Source: Mycobacterium scrofulaceum (lineage in GTDB: Bacteria; Actinomycetota; Actinomycetes; Mycobacteriales; Mycobacteriaceae). From it: 34,519 bases of DNA. Shown piece after piece: positions 23,560-31,410 of the stretch (within the stretch, counting starts at the first letter, position 1; every line of letters begins with the position of its first letter). The translations under genes were made by a program, and so were the position numbers. A model generated the notes under the pieces. That model saw only the letters and a list, made by a program, of their open reading frames with translations. It made no database searches and was not told the origin of the DNA. The stretch spans positions 1-34,519 of the forward strand of contig NZ_MVIJ01000049.1 in assembly GCF_002086735.1 (NCBI RefSeq), read 5' to 3'.

Positions 23560-24450
23560 GTGACCCCGCCCGACGGCCCTCCTTTCGGCGAAACCGCACT
23601 GCCCGAACTGCACAACACCATCGTCGTGGCGGCGTTCGAGGGATGGAACGACGCCGGTGACGCGGCCAGCGACGCCCTCGAACACCTGGAGGCGATCTGG
23701 GAGGCCGACCCGATCCTGGAGATCGATGACGAGGCCTATTACGACTACCAGGTGAATCGGCCCGTCATCCGGCAGGTTGACGGGGTCACCCGGGAACTGG
23801 TGTGGCCCGCGATGCGGATCTCGCACTGCCGGCCGCCGGGCAGCGACCGCGACGTCGTGCTGATGCACGGCGTGGAACCCAACATGCGCTGGCGCACCTT
23901 CTGCGCCGAGCTGGTCGCCATCGCCGACAAGCTCAACGTCGACACCGTGGTCATCCTGGGCGCCCTGCTGGCAGACACTCCCCACACCCGGCCGGTTCCG
24001 GTTTCGGGCGCCGCCTACTCCCCCGAGTCGGCCAAGCGCTTCGGGCTCGAGGAGAGCCGCTACGAGGGCCCGACCGGCATCGCCGGGGTGTTTCAGGACG
24101 CCTGCGTGGCCGCCGGGATCCCTGCGGTGACCTTCTGGGCGGCGGTGCCGCACTACGTGTCGCAACCGCCGAACCCGAAGGCGACGGTGGCGCTGCTGCG
24201 CCGCGTCGAAGACGTGCTCGACATCGAGGTTCCCCTCGCCGACCTGCCGACGGACGCCGAGGAGTGGGAGCAGGCCATCACCGAGATGGCCGCCGAGGAC
24301 GAGGACCTGGCCGAATACGTGCTGTCGCTCGAACAGCGCGGCGACGCCGAGGTCGACATGAACGAGGCGCTGGGCAAGATCGACGGCGACGCGCTGGCCG
24401 CGGAGTTCGAGCGGTATCTGCGTCGACGGCGGCCCGGGTTCGGCCGCTAG
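23560..24450 (+). CDS. PAC2 (proteasome assembly chaperone 2-like) family protein, Rv2125-like
   Basis: A 296-residue protein of the PAC2 family, widespread in Actinobacteria that carry proteasomes; M. tuberculosis Rv2125 belongs to it. The N-terminal domain shows VVAAFEGWNDAGDAASDAL near 20-38 and RPVIRQVDGVTRELVWPAMRI; the middle holds GALLADTPHTRPVPVSG and EGPTGIAGVFQDACVAAGIP, the family core. The C-terminus is helical, acidic and charged. It may act as an assembly chaperone, but no bacterial function is established. I use GTG 23560 because a -10 hexamer lies 6 nt upstream. Its TAG stop shares the palindrome CTAG with the stop of the convergent SDR gene. Confidence 0.88.
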   Translation: MTPPDGPPFGETALPELHNTIVVAAFEGWNDAGDAASDALEHLEAIWEADPILEIDDEAYYDYQVNRPVIRQVDGVTRELVWPAMRISHCRPPGSDRDVVLMHGVEPNMRWRTFCAELVAIADKLNVDTVVILGALLADTPHTRPVPVSGAAYSPESAKRFGLEESRYEGPTGIAGVFQDACVAAGIPAVTFWAAVPHYVSQPPNPKATVALLRRVEDVLDIEVPLADLPTDAEEWEQAITEMAAEDEDLAEYVLSLEQRGDAEVDMNEALGKIDGDALAAEFERYLRRRRPGFGR

Positions 24451-25328
24451 CTCCTCTTGTCCAAGCCCTGGTTGTAGGCGCTGGTGGAGCGCCCGAGCGC
24501 GGCGACTTGAGCGTCGAGTTGGGGCAACAATTCCGCGGTCGGTTTGTGCAGGGGCAGCTCCCCGACCGGGGTGGACAGCACCGGCTTGATCCAGCGGAAC
24601 AGGGCCACCCAGCCCGGGCAGTAGACGCGGCTCCGGCGCCCCTCGATGCCCTTGACGAACGCGTCGGCGCATTTCGCGACGGTGGTCGTCTTGTTCAGCG
24701 GCCACGGGAAGCTGGAGAGCAGTTTCCCGAATGCGGGCAGGTCGGCCTCGCTGTCGCGGACCAGGGCGGTGTCGATCCAGGACATGTGCGACGAGCCCAC
24801 CGTGACGCCGCGGTGGGCGACCTCCAGCCGCAGCGCGTTGGCGAGGATCTCGACGCCGGCCTTCGACGCGTTGTAGGGCGCCAGGCCGGGACAAGCGGCG
24901 TAGGCGGCCAGCGACGACACGATCAGCACGTAGCCACGCCTCTCGATCACCGCCGGCAAGGTGGCGCGCACGGTGTGGAAGACACCTAGCACGTTGATGT
25001 CCAGCACCCGCTTGAACGCCTCGGGGTCGACCTGCAGCACCGACCCGTAGCTGGCGATGCCGGCGTTGGCCACCACGACGTCGATGCCGCCGAAGCGTTC
25101 GACGGCCCGGGCGGCGGCGGCCTGCATGGCCGGCAGGTCCCGCACGTCGGCGACCGCGGTCAGCACGTGTTCCTCGCCGAGTTCGGCGGCCAGCGCGGTC
25201 AGCTCGGCGTCGTTGAGGTCGGTCAGCACGAGCTTGGCGCCCTTCTTACGCAGCCGACGCGCGACTTCGGCGCCGATGCCCCGGGCACCACCGGTGATGA
25301 AAACGACTTTGTCCTGCAGCGACGTCAT
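24447..25328 (-). CDS. Short-chain dehydrogenase/reductase (Rv2129c-like)
   Basis: A 293-residue SDR oxidoreductase. It has the NAD(P)-binding TGGARGIG motif at 13-20, the NAG motif in VVANAGIA, the catalytic serine in VSSLAAYAA, and Y-x-x-x-K in YNASKAG. After the Rossmann core it carries a C-terminal extension (PVGELPLHKPTAELLPQLDAQV) typical of mycobacterial SDRs acting on lipids or alcohols. Substrate unknown. ATG 25328 is chosen over an in-frame TTG 9 nt upstream because TACGTT (25336-25341) lies 7 nt before it. In H37Rv, PE_PGRS37, ansP1 and Rv2128 lie between this gene and the PAC2 gene; here they are absent. Confidence 0.9.
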   Translation of the reverse strand: MTSLQDKVVFITGGARGIGAEVARRLRKKGAKLVLTDLNDAELTALAAELGEEHVLTAVADVRDLPAMQAAAARAVERFGGIDVVVANAGIASYGSVLQVDPEAFKRVLDINVLGVFHTVRATLPAVIERRGYVLIVSSLAAYAACPGLAPYNASKAGVEILANALRLEVAHRGVTVGSSHMSWIDTALVRDSEADLPAFGKLLSSFPWPLNKTTTVAKCADAFVKGIEGRRSRVYCPGWVALFRWIKPVLSTPVGELPLHKPTAELLPQLDAQVAALGRSTSAYNQGLDKRS

Positions 25329-25335
25329 GGCCGAC

Positions 25336-25341
25336 AACGTA
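25336..25341 (-). promoter_or_regulatory. -10 hexamer TACGTT for the SDR gene, probable leaderless start
   Basis: On the minus strand TACGTT ends 7 nt before ATG 25328; no Shine-Dalgarno sequence is visible. It lies in the 33-bp gap downstream of mshC and would uncouple the SDR gene from mshC. Confidence 0.45.
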
Positions 25342-25361
25342 CCGCCTTTACCGCTCCGTGT

Positions 25362-26609
25362 TCACAGCTCCACGCCGAGCAACGCGTCGATCGCGGCGGC
25401 CACCAGCCGCGGCGCGTCGGTGTCGTGGCCGCCGTATTCGAGCGCGTCGGTGGCCCAGCCATCAAGCGCCGCAAGGGCTTTGGGAGTGTTGAGGTCGTCG
25501 GCCAGGTACTGGCGAATCCGCGCGACCACGTCGGCGGCGTCCGGGCCGGCGGTCAGCCCGGTCGCGGTGCGCCAGCGTCGCAGGCGGGCGTTCGCCTCGT
25601 CGAGCACCTGCGGACTCCAGAACCGGTCCGCGCGGTAGTGGCCGGACAGCAGGCCCAGCCGGATGGCCGCCGGCTCGACGCCTTGCGCCCGCAACGTCGA
25701 CACCAGCACCAGGTTGCCCCGGCTTTTGGACATTTTGTGCCCGTCCCAGCCGATCATGCCCGCGTGCACGTAGTGCCGGGCGAATCTGCGCTCGCCCCGG
25801 ACGCATTCGGCATGCGCGGCGGTGAATTCGTGGTGCGGGAAGATCAGGTCGCTACCGCCGCCCTGGATGTCCAGGCCGCTGCCGATGCGGCTGGACGCGA
25901 TCGCCGCGCACTCGACGTGCCAGCCGGGCCGCCCGTCGCCGAACGGTGACGGCCAGCTGGGCTCCCCCGGGCGCGCGGCCCGCCACAGCAGCGCGTCGAG
26001 CTCGTCGGTCTTGCCCGGCCGCTGCGGGTCGCCGCCGCGCTCCCCGAACAGGCGGAGCATCGTTTCGCGGTCGTAGCCGGACTCGTAGCCGAACTGCGGC
26101 GTGGCGTCAGCCCGGTAGTAGACGTCCGGGTAATCGCCGTCGATGACGTACGCCGCGCCCGACGCCAGCATCTTCTCGACCAGCTCGACCACCTCGGGGA
26201 TCGCCTCGGTGGCCGCGACGTACTCGCGCGGTGGGAGGACCCGCAGCGCCGCCATGTCTTCGCGGAAGCGGGCGACCTCGCGATCGCCCAGCTCGCGCCA
26301 GTCCACGCCGTCGCGGTCGGCGCGTTCGAACAGCGGATCGTCCACGTCGGTGACGTTCTGCACGTAGTGCACGTCGTGGCCCAGGTCCAGCCACTGCCGG
26401 TAGACCAGGTCGAAGGTCAGATAGGTGGCGGCGTGGCCGAGGTGGGTGGAGTCATACGGCGTGATGCCGCAGACGTACATCGTCGCCGCTGAACCAGGAC
26501 CAGATCCCGGCGCAACCGGGCGCACCTGCCGGTCGGAGGTGTCGTACAGCCGGAGCTCCGGGCCGCGTCCAGGCACCACCGGGACCGGCGGAAAATCCCA
26601 CGACTGCAT
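25362..26609 (-). CDS. mshC: L-cysteine:1D-myo-inosityl 2-amino-2-deoxy-glucopyranoside ligase MshC
   Basis: MshC joins cysteine to GlcN-Ins using ATP in the penultimate step of mycothiol synthesis. The 415-residue enzyme is a cysteinyl-tRNA synthetase paralogue without the anticodon domain. It shows the HLGH signature at 56-59, KMSKS at 292-296, and zinc ligands C47, C234 and H259 in MYVCGITPYD, GWHVECAAIA and FPHHEF. The short length and the MQSW start match the Rv2130c sequence I recall. ATG 26609 is chosen over an in-frame GTG 6 nt upstream because TAGAGT sits 7 nt before it. A cysS paralogue would be much longer. Confidence 0.97.
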   Translation of the reverse strand: MQSWDFPPVPVVPGRGPELRLYDTSDRQVRPVAPGSGPGSAATMYVCGITPYDSTHLGHAATYLTFDLVYRQWLDLGHDVHYVQNVTDVDDPLFERADRDGVDWRELGDREVARFREDMAALRVLPPREYVAATEAIPEVVELVEKMLASGAAYVIDGDYPDVYYRADATPQFGYESGYDRETMLRLFGERGGDPQRPGKTDELDALLWRAARPGEPSWPSPFGDGRPGWHVECAAIASSRIGSGLDIQGGGSDLIFPHHEFTAAHAECVRGERRFARHYVHAGMIGWDGHKMSKSRGNLVLVSTLRAQGVEPAAIRLGLLSGHYRADRFWSPQVLDEANARLRRWRTATGLTAGPDAADVVARIRQYLADDLNTPKALAALDGWATDALEYGGHDTDAPRLVAAAIDALLGVEL

Positions 26610-26616
26610 GCCCACG

Positions 26617-26622
26617 ACTCTA
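26617..26622 (-). promoter_or_regulatory. -10 hexamer TAGAGT for mshC, probable leaderless start
   Basis: TAGAGT on the minus strand ends 7 nt before ATG 26609. It lies within the 24-bp gap after cysQ, so mshC may have its own promoter besides read-through from cysQ. Confidence 0.45.
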
Positions 26623-26633
26623 AACGCGCCGGC

Positions 26634-27434
26634 TCAGCGCCACGCGTCGCGGATGGCCGCGAGCAGGATCGGCGCGACCTCTGCGCGGCACATGACGAAG
26701 TCCGGCAGGTACGGATCGGACTGGTTGTAGCGCATCGGCGAGCCGTCCAGCCGGGAGGCGTGCATGCCCGCGGCCATCACCACCCCGGCCGGCGCCGCCG
26801 AGTCCCATTCCCACTGGCCGCCCGCGTGCAGATAGGCGTCCACTTCGCCGTCGATGATGGCCATCGCCTTGGCGCCCGCCGAGCCGATGGCGACCGGCTG
26901 GATCGCCAGCGACTGGCGCATGCGATGCAACACGAAGGGCGGCCGGGTGGCGCTGACGGCGATCCGGAGCGTGTGGGGGATGCCGACGCGGGCGGCGTCG
27001 GCGGTCACGGTGTCGGTGCGGTACACCGCGTTTCCGCGGGCCGGCAGCGACACCGCGGCGTCGGTGATCTCCCGCTGGCCGTTGGTGGGGTCGCCGGTGG
27101 GACGTTGCCACAGCGCGATGTGCACCGCCCAGTCGTCGCGCCCCGGCGTGGAGAACTCGCGGGTGCCGTCCAGGGGGTCGATGATCCATACCCGGTCGCG
27201 CTTGAGCCGGACCAGGTCGTCGTAGGCTTCCTCGCTGAGCACCGCGTCGTCGGGCCGCTCGGCGCGCAGCCGCCGCAGGATCAGCTCGTTGGCCAGGCTG
27301 TCGCCGGCGTCACCCAGCGCCCACGGATAACCGAAGCCGATCTCGTCGCGCACCTTCAGCAGCAATTCCCCCGCGTCCGCGGCGAGTTCTGCGGCCAGTT
27401 CCGCATCGGTCAGCTCGTCCGGGCCCTGGCTCAC
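26634..27434 (-). CDS. cysQ: 3'-phosphoadenosine 5'-phosphate phosphatase CysQ
   Basis: CysQ removes the 3'-phosphate from PAP or PAPS, controlling sulfate assimilation and sulfation; the mycobacterial enzyme can also hydrolyse inositol and fructose phosphates. The 266-residue protein belongs to the IMPase/FBPase superfamily: the metal-binding SEEA (E68/E69), DPLDGT at 86-91 and the WEWDSAAPAGV motif near 205 are intact. GTG start at 27434. It lies 24 bp upstream of mshC, linking sulfur activation and mycothiol, the same pairing as Rv2131c-Rv2130c. Confidence 0.95.
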   Translation of the reverse strand: MSQGPDELTDAELAAELAADAGELLLKVRDEIGFGYPWALGDAGDSLANELILRRLRAERPDDAVLSEEAYDDLVRLKRDRVWIIDPLDGTREFSTPGRDDWAVHIALWQRPTGDPTNGQREITDAAVSLPARGNAVYRTDTVTADAARVGIPHTLRIAVSATRPPFVLHRMRQSLAIQPVAIGSAGAKAMAIIDGEVDAYLHAGGQWEWDSAAPAGVVMAAGMHASRLDGSPMRYNQSDPYLPDFVMCRAEVAPILLAAIRDAWR

Positions 27435-27473
27435 CGGTCCAGTATCTCCGACGCGTGCGCGGAGCTCGAACCC

Positions 27474-27519
27474 ATGGCGGCGACCGGCCGTCCCCGGCTA
27501 CGCCGCGCCGGCGATCGCC
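27474..27519. repeat. 46-bp intergenic repeat, copy 2
   Basis: Second copy of the element at 347-398, about 40 of 46 positions identical, again starting ATGGCGGCGACC and ending GCGATCGCC. It lies in the 100-bp gap between the kinase-fold gene and cysQ, both on the minus strand, so here it would sit inside a transcript. Confidence 0.6.
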
Positions 27520-27534
27520 TCAGGATGCCGGGCC

Positions 27535-28350
27535 CTAGAAGGCCGGCCAGGGAATGGGCCGGTGCCGGTTCGGTCCCGGCATCACCGGATCGTTCAGCAG
27601 CGCGAGCGCGCGCCGGCGCAGCGCCGCGATCTCCGCCCGCGTGATCAGGTCGGACAGCTCGTCGCAAAAAGGGCCGTCGAGCGCCTCGGTGAGCCCGGCC
27701 ACCGCCTCCAGCATCTTCTCGTCGACGGGCTTGCCCGCCCAGCCCCACAGCACCGTGCGCAGTTTGTTTTCGACATGCAGGCACACCCCGTGGTCGACAC
27801 CGTAGATGTGGCCCTCTACGTCGCGCAGGACATGGCCGCCCTTGCGGTCGGCGTTGTTGACCAGCACGTCGAAGACCGCCATCCGCCTAAGCCGGATGTC
27901 GTCGGCGTGCATCAACACGACCTCGTCGCCGGCGTAGTCGTAGGCCCGCAGCACCGGCAGGTAACCCGGCTGCGGCTGGTTGGCGGGAAACAGGTCGACC
28001 AGGTCGGGGCCGGGCCTCGGTTCGGAGTCGGCCGCGTCGCCCGGTTGGTCCACCCAAAGCTGCAGCATGCCCGGGCCGGCCGGGCCGTGCCGAATCACCG
28101 TGTAGGGCACGATGTTCCAGCCCAACTGCATCGAGACCAGATACGCCGCCCGTTCGCGGCCGGCCAGCGTTCCGTCGGGAAAGTCCCACAGCGGCGCCTC
28201 ACCGGAGATCGGCTTGTAGACGCAGTGCACGGTCGTTTCGCCGAGCGCGGACTCGCACAGGAAGGTGGCGTTGCTGGCTGAGCGGATGCGTCCGAGGACG
28301 GTCAGCTCGCCGTTCCGCAACACCTCACGGTCGTCAGCCCTCAAGTTCAT
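27535..28350 (-). CDS. SCO1664-family protein with PI3/4-kinase/HipA-like fold (Rv2133c-like)
   Basis: A 271-residue conserved actinobacterial protein of unknown function. Kinase-like landmarks are visible: a candidate ATP-binding lysine in VYKPISGE (K46), a helix glutamate in GRERAAY (E66), the catalytic-loop-like DVLVNNADRKGGH (D161-H173, with N166 and D168), and a DFG-like VDHG (D186), the order seen in HipA and PI4-kinases. It may phosphorylate a small molecule or protein; no substrate is known. It lies between cysQ and DUF3090 in a conserved cluster with mshC. The ATG at 28350 overlaps DUF3090 by 17 bp. A GTG at 28323 would give 262 residues, the length I recall for Rv2133c, so the true start is uncertain. 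Confidence 0.85.
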   Translation of the reverse strand: MNLRADDREVLRNGELTVLGRIRSASNATFLCESALGETTVHCVYKPISGEAPLWDFPDGTLAGRERAAYLVSMQLGWNIVPYTVIRHGPAGPGMLQLWVDQPGDAADSEPRPGPDLVDLFPANQPQPGYLPVLRAYDYAGDEVVLMHADDIRLRRMAVFDVLVNNADRKGGHVLRDVEGHIYGVDHGVCLHVENKLRTVLWGWAGKPVDEKMLEAVAGLTEALDGPFCDELSDLITRAEIAALRRRALALLNDPVMPGPNRHRPIPWPAF

Positions 28351-28921
28351 CGTCAGGCCCGAGCAGCGCGCTGCGCCGATAACCGTTGGCGCGCGCGCAG
28401 ATATGGCCCTCGGGATCCAACGGTTCGTCGCACAGCGGGCACGGCGGGCGCCCCGCTGAGATGACGCGATTGGAGCGGGTCGCGAACTGCCGCGCCGACT
28501 CCGGCGTCAAGAACACCCGCACCGCGTCGGGACCTTCTTCGGTGTCGTCGAGAACTACCGATGCGTCGAATTCGGCATCGGTGACCGCGAGCAGCTCGAC
28601 CACCACGGTCTGCGCCTCCGAATCCCAGCCCAGCCCCATGGTGCCGACCCGAAACTCGGCGTCGACCGGGGTGATGAGCGGGCTGAGATCCTCGACCTCA
28701 GCGGGTTCCGGGGGAACCGGCGTGCCGAACCTGCGATTCACCTCGAGCAGCAGCGCACCGATGCGTTCGGCCAGCACCGCCACCTGCTGCTTCTCCAGCA
28801 CCACCGACACCACCCGGGAATCGTGCACCGCCTGGATGTAGAAGGTGCGGTTTCCGGGCTGGCCGACGGTCCCGGCCACGAAGCGGTCGGGTGTGCGGAA
28901 GACGTGGATTGCGCGGGGCAT
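28334..28921 (-). CDS. DUF3090 family protein with zinc-ribbon-like C-terminus (Rv2134c-like)
   Basis: A 195-residue protein of the actinobacterial DUF3090 family. Visible are the N-terminal MPRAIHVFRTPDRFVAGTVGQPGNRTFYIQA signature region, the LEKQQVAVLAERI helix, and a C-terminal metal-site candidate C161-x2-C164 with H173 and C175 (CPLCDEPLDPEGHICAR). Biochemical function unknown. An excellent GGAGGTG (28924-28930) precedes the ATG. It is followed, with overlap, by the kinase-fold gene, and the pair is co-conserved near mshC. Confidence 0.88.
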   Translation of the reverse strand: MPRAIHVFRTPDRFVAGTVGQPGNRTFYIQAVHDSRVVSVVLEKQQVAVLAERIGALLLEVNRRFGTPVPPEPAEVEDLSPLITPVDAEFRVGTMGLGWDSEAQTVVVELLAVTDAEFDASVVLDDTEEGPDAVRVFLTPESARQFATRSNRVISAGRPPCPLCDEPLDPEGHICARANGYRRSALLGPDDELEG

Positions 28922-28939
28922 GGCACCTCCAAAATACCG

Positions 28940-28980
28940 GCTGTTGCCTTCGCCGTGCGATTCGATTGCCCCGCAACAGC
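28940..28980. repeat. Inverted repeat between the histidine phosphatase and DUF3090 genes
   Basis: GCTGTTGC (28940-28947) and GCAACAGC (28973-28980) are perfect 8-bp arms with a 25-nt loop, in the 63-bp gap upstream of DUF3090. It could be a weak terminator or RNA processing stem; there is no U-tract. Confidence 0.4.
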
Positions 28981-28984
28981 GGAA

Positions 28985-29761
28985 TTAATCCGTCGAGCCG
29001 CCGACCACCGCGTCGCCCGACGACACGGCCGCGGCCGGCTGTTCCATTGCGGCCGCCGGGGACTCGCCGTCCTTGTTCGCCTTCGCCTTGTCCTTCGACC
29101 CGTCCTGCGACTCGCCCGGGGGCGGCGAGCCGGCCCGCAGCGCCGCCGCCAACTTCGCGCCCGTGTGGTTGACGTGCACCACGAACGGGCGCAGCTCGGT
29201 GTAGCGAATCACACTCACCGACGCCGGGTCGGCGGTGACCCGCTGGAAGGAATCCAGATGCATCCCATACGCGTCGGCGACGACCGCCTTGATGACATCG
29301 CCGTGCGTGCAGGCCACCCAGAGCACGTCCCCCTCGTGTTCGAGGGCCAGTCGTCGATCGTGCTCCCGGACCGCGGCCACGGCGCGGGCCTGCACCTGCG
29401 CCAGCCCCTCCCCGCCGGGGAACACCGCCGCACTCGGGTGGGCCTGCACGACCCGCCATAGCGGCTCACCCGCCAGTTCGGCGAGCTTGCGGCCGGTCCA
29501 CTCCCCGTAGTCCACCTCGGCGAGCCGATCGTCGATCAACGGCTCCAGGCACAGCGCCTCGGCGAGCGGCTCGACGGTGCGCCGGCAGCGCAGCAGCGGC
29601 GAGCTGATCAGCGCCCGGACGGGCAGGTCACCGATGCGGTCGATCAGCCCGGCGGCCTGGTCGCGGCCCTTGTCGTCCAGGTCGACGCCCTCCGACCGGC
29701 CGGCCAGGACACCGGCGGTGTTCGAGCTGGACCGACCGTGGCGCAACAAGATGACCGTCAT
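28985..29761 (-). CDS. Histidine phosphatase (phosphoglycerate mutase-like), Rv2135c-like
   Basis: A 258-residue protein of the histidine phosphatase superfamily. The RHG motif (R7-H8-G9), R60 (LLRCRRT), E82 (LAEVDYGEW) and the second histidine in CTHGD (H153) form a complete active site. M. tuberculosis Rv2135c belongs to this group, so a phosphatase is more likely than a true mutase. The last 45 or so residues are a low-complexity Lys/Gly/Ala tail with no conserved fold. It heads the minus-strand cluster; upstream is a 12-bp repeat array where H37Rv has uppP. Confidence 0.9.
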   Translation of the reverse strand: MTVILLRHGRSSSNTAGVLAGRSEGVDLDDKGRDQAAGLIDRIGDLPVRALISSPLLRCRRTVEPLAEALCLEPLIDDRLAEVDYGEWTGRKLAELAGEPLWRVVQAHPSAAVFPGGEGLAQVQARAVAAVREHDRRLALEHEGDVLWVACTHGDVIKAVVADAYGMHLDSFQRVTADPASVSVIRYTELRPFVVHVNHTGAKLAAALRAGSPPPGESQDGSKDKAKANKDGESPAAAMEQPAAAVSSGDAVVGGSTD

Positions 29762-29808
29762 GCCGCGGCGCCCGACCGGGACGTCCGAGACGTTGGGGCA
29801 ACCACGAC

Positions 29809-29880
29809 CTTGCCCTCGAACGTGACCTCGAACGTGACCTCGAACTTGCCCTCGAACTTGACCACGACCACGACCACGAC
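29809..29880. repeat. 12-bp tandem repeat, six units
   Basis: Units CTTGCCCTCGAA, CGTGACCTCGAA (twice), CTTGCCCTCGAA, CTTGACCACGAC and CACGACCACGAC. Read on the minus strand, one frame encodes a Val-rich run followed by KFEGKFEVTFEVTFEGKVVV and ends in a TGA that overlaps the ATG of the histidine phosphatase (ATGA). Whether it is translated is unknown. Confidence 0.75.
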
Positions 29881-29929
29881 CGTACCCGGTGCGGGCTTGG
29901 GTTATTGACCAGCGCGTGCCGCACGGTGA

Positions 29930-30232
29930 CTAGTGCGAGACCGGCACCGCGTGCGCCACCGAGTCGCGAACCGCGGCGATCAGGCTGCGTTCGTCGGTGA
30001 GGTCGATGTCGACCAGGCTGCGGACCGCGGTGGCGACCACCTCTTCGGCCTGGGGAACCGGGCCGGCGAGGCGCGGCCGGTAAATCTCCACGACGAGCGA
30101 GCGGTGCTCGATGTGGAAGGAGAAACTGCGCCCATCTCCGACTTGTCCGTAACCACTGGCGAAGATCCCTGTCGAGAAGTCCTCGACAGCAAACTCCTTC
30201 TCAGCGATATGCCGGTCAGCGATGACGGCCAT
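29930..30232 (-). CDS. Conserved mycobacterial protein (Rv2137c-like)
   Basis: A 100-residue protein I place with Rv2137c by position and by the pattern FSFHIEHRSLVVEIYRPRLAGPVPQAEEVVATAVRSLVDIDLTDERSLIAAVRD. It looks like a small alpha/beta domain; no catalytic motif or membrane segment is visible. Function unknown. The -10 hexamer TATCGT lies 6 nt before ATG 30232, supporting this start, which makes it shorter than the 137 residues I recall for the H37Rv protein. Confidence 0.75.
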   Translation of the reverse strand: MAVIADRHIAEKEFAVEDFSTGIFASGYGQVGDGRSFSFHIEHRSLVVEIYRPRLAGPVPQAEEVVATAVRSLVDIDLTDERSLIAAVRDSVAHAVPVSH

Positions 30233-30238
30233 GAGCCG

Positions 30239-30244
30239 ACGATA
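30239..30244 (-). promoter_or_regulatory. -10 hexamer TATCGT, probable leaderless start
   Basis: TATCGT on the minus strand ends 6 nt before ATG 30232 in the divergent gap with lppL. Confidence 0.45.
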
Positions 30245-30302
30245 CCTCGCCCGTGGGACTTGATGTGGGCGACATGGCGATATTGGATGCGAAGGCGTTC
30301 CT

Positions 30303-30308
30303 TAGATT
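30303..30308 (+). promoter_or_regulatory. -10 candidate TAGATT for lppL
   Basis: TAGATT fits TANNNT and would place a short 5' leader of about 30 nt before the lppL TTG, including the GAAGGAAA ribosome binding site. A TTGGAT upstream is only 14 bp away, short for a -35. Confidence 0.35.
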
Positions 30309-30342
30309 GGGAAGCCCACCGTCGTTACGCGAAGGAAAATAA

Positions 30343-31410
30343 TTGCTGTCACGGCAGAAGCGTTACCAACCGACAGCTCATCGTGCTGTGCTCAGCCTCG
30401 TGCTTTTGCTGGGCGCGGTCGCGGGATGTTCGTCGAATACATTCAAATCCGCCCCGCCCACCATCGAACCGGCCGCGGCGGCCGTGTCTCCCCCGGTGTC
30501 GCAGCACCCGGCCGGCCGGGTGCTTCCCCTCCCCGTCCACGCGGCCGCGGCGGCCTTCGACGGTGGCACGCACCAGTTGGCGGTGCTGGCGCCCGGAGCC
30601 GACCCGTCGGCTCCGGCCAGCGTCACCGTCTTCGGCGACCCGAGCGCCGCGCCGCGCGTCATCGGCCTTCCCGGGCCCGCGACGGCGTTGAGCGACGACG
30701 GCCGCGGCACGCTCTTCCTGGCCACCCGGGGCGGGTATTTCGTGGTCGACCTGCCCGGTGGCCACCCGGGACGGGTGAACGTCACCGACGCGCAGCAGAC
30801 GGACTTCACCGCGGTCGCCCAACGCGCCGACGGCAAGCTGGTGCTGGGCAGCGCAGACGGGTCCGTCTACACCCTTGGCTCGACGACACCCGGCGCCGTC
30901 GCCGGCGCGACCGTCGACAGCCGGAGCAAGATCTTCGCGCGCGTGGATGTGCTTGCCACGCAGGGCAATACGACGGCAGTCCTGGACCGGGGGCAGACCT
31001 CGGTGACCGCGATCGGCCCCGACGGTCAGGCCCGGCAGGCGCTGCGGGCGGGCGAAGGCGCGACGACCATGGTCGCGGACCCGTGGGGCCGGATACTGGT
31101 CGCCGACACCCGGGGCGGCCAGCTGCTGGTGTACGGCGTCGACCCGCTGATCCTGCGCCAGGCCTATCCGGTGCACCAGGCGCCATACGGCCTGGCCGGC
31201 TCCCGCGGGTTGAGCTGGGTAACCCAGACCGCTTCCAATATGGTTATTGGTTACGATCTGTCCACCGGAATTCCCGTCGAAAAGGTGCGTTACCCGACCG
31301 TGCAGCAACCGAACTCACTGGCCTTCGACGAAGCGTCAGACACGTTGTACGTGGTGTCGGGGTCCGGTGCGGGGGTCCAGGTCATCGAACACGCGGCGGG
31401 TCCGCGTTGA
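30343..31410 (+). CDS. lppL: Conserved lipoprotein LppL with beta-propeller-like domain
   Basis: A 355-residue lipoprotein. The N-terminus has a basic start (SRQKRYQ), a hydrophobic stretch and a VAGC lipobox with Cys29. The mature part shows repeated four-stranded blade-like units (LAVLAPGADPSAPASVTVFGD; GRILVADTRGGQLLVYGVDPL; SNMVIGYDLSTGIPVEKVRYP; DTLYVVSGSGAGVQVIEHA), as in YncE/NHL-type propellers that bind ligands or proteins in the envelope. It begins with TTG behind GAAGGAAA, which keeps the positively charged signal start. The stop overlaps the DUF5703 start. Matches Rv2138 in position, beside pyrD. Confidence 0.88.
   Translation: MLSRQKRYQPTAHRAVLSLVLLLGAVAGCSSNTFKSAPPTIEPAAAAVSPPVSQHPAGRVLPLPVHAAAAAFDGGTHQLAVLAPGADPSAPASVTVFGDPSAAPRVIGLPGPATALSDDGRGTLFLATRGGYFVVDLPGGHPGRVNVTDAQQTDFTAVAQRADGKLVLGSADGSVYTLGSTTPGAVAGATVDSRSKIFARVDVLATQGNTTAVLDRGQTSVTAIGPDGQARQALRAGEGATTMVADPWGRILVADTRGGQLLVYGVDPLILRQAYPVHQAPYGLAGSRGLSWVTQTASNMVIGYDLSTGIPVEKVRYPTVQQPNSLAFDEASDTLYVVSGSGAGVQVIEHAAGPR

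Noticed and set aside
25362..26609. Cysteinyl-tRNA synthetase cysS
   Set aside because: Too short, with no anticodon-binding domain, and next to cysQ as mshC is; the MQSW start and motifs fit MshC.
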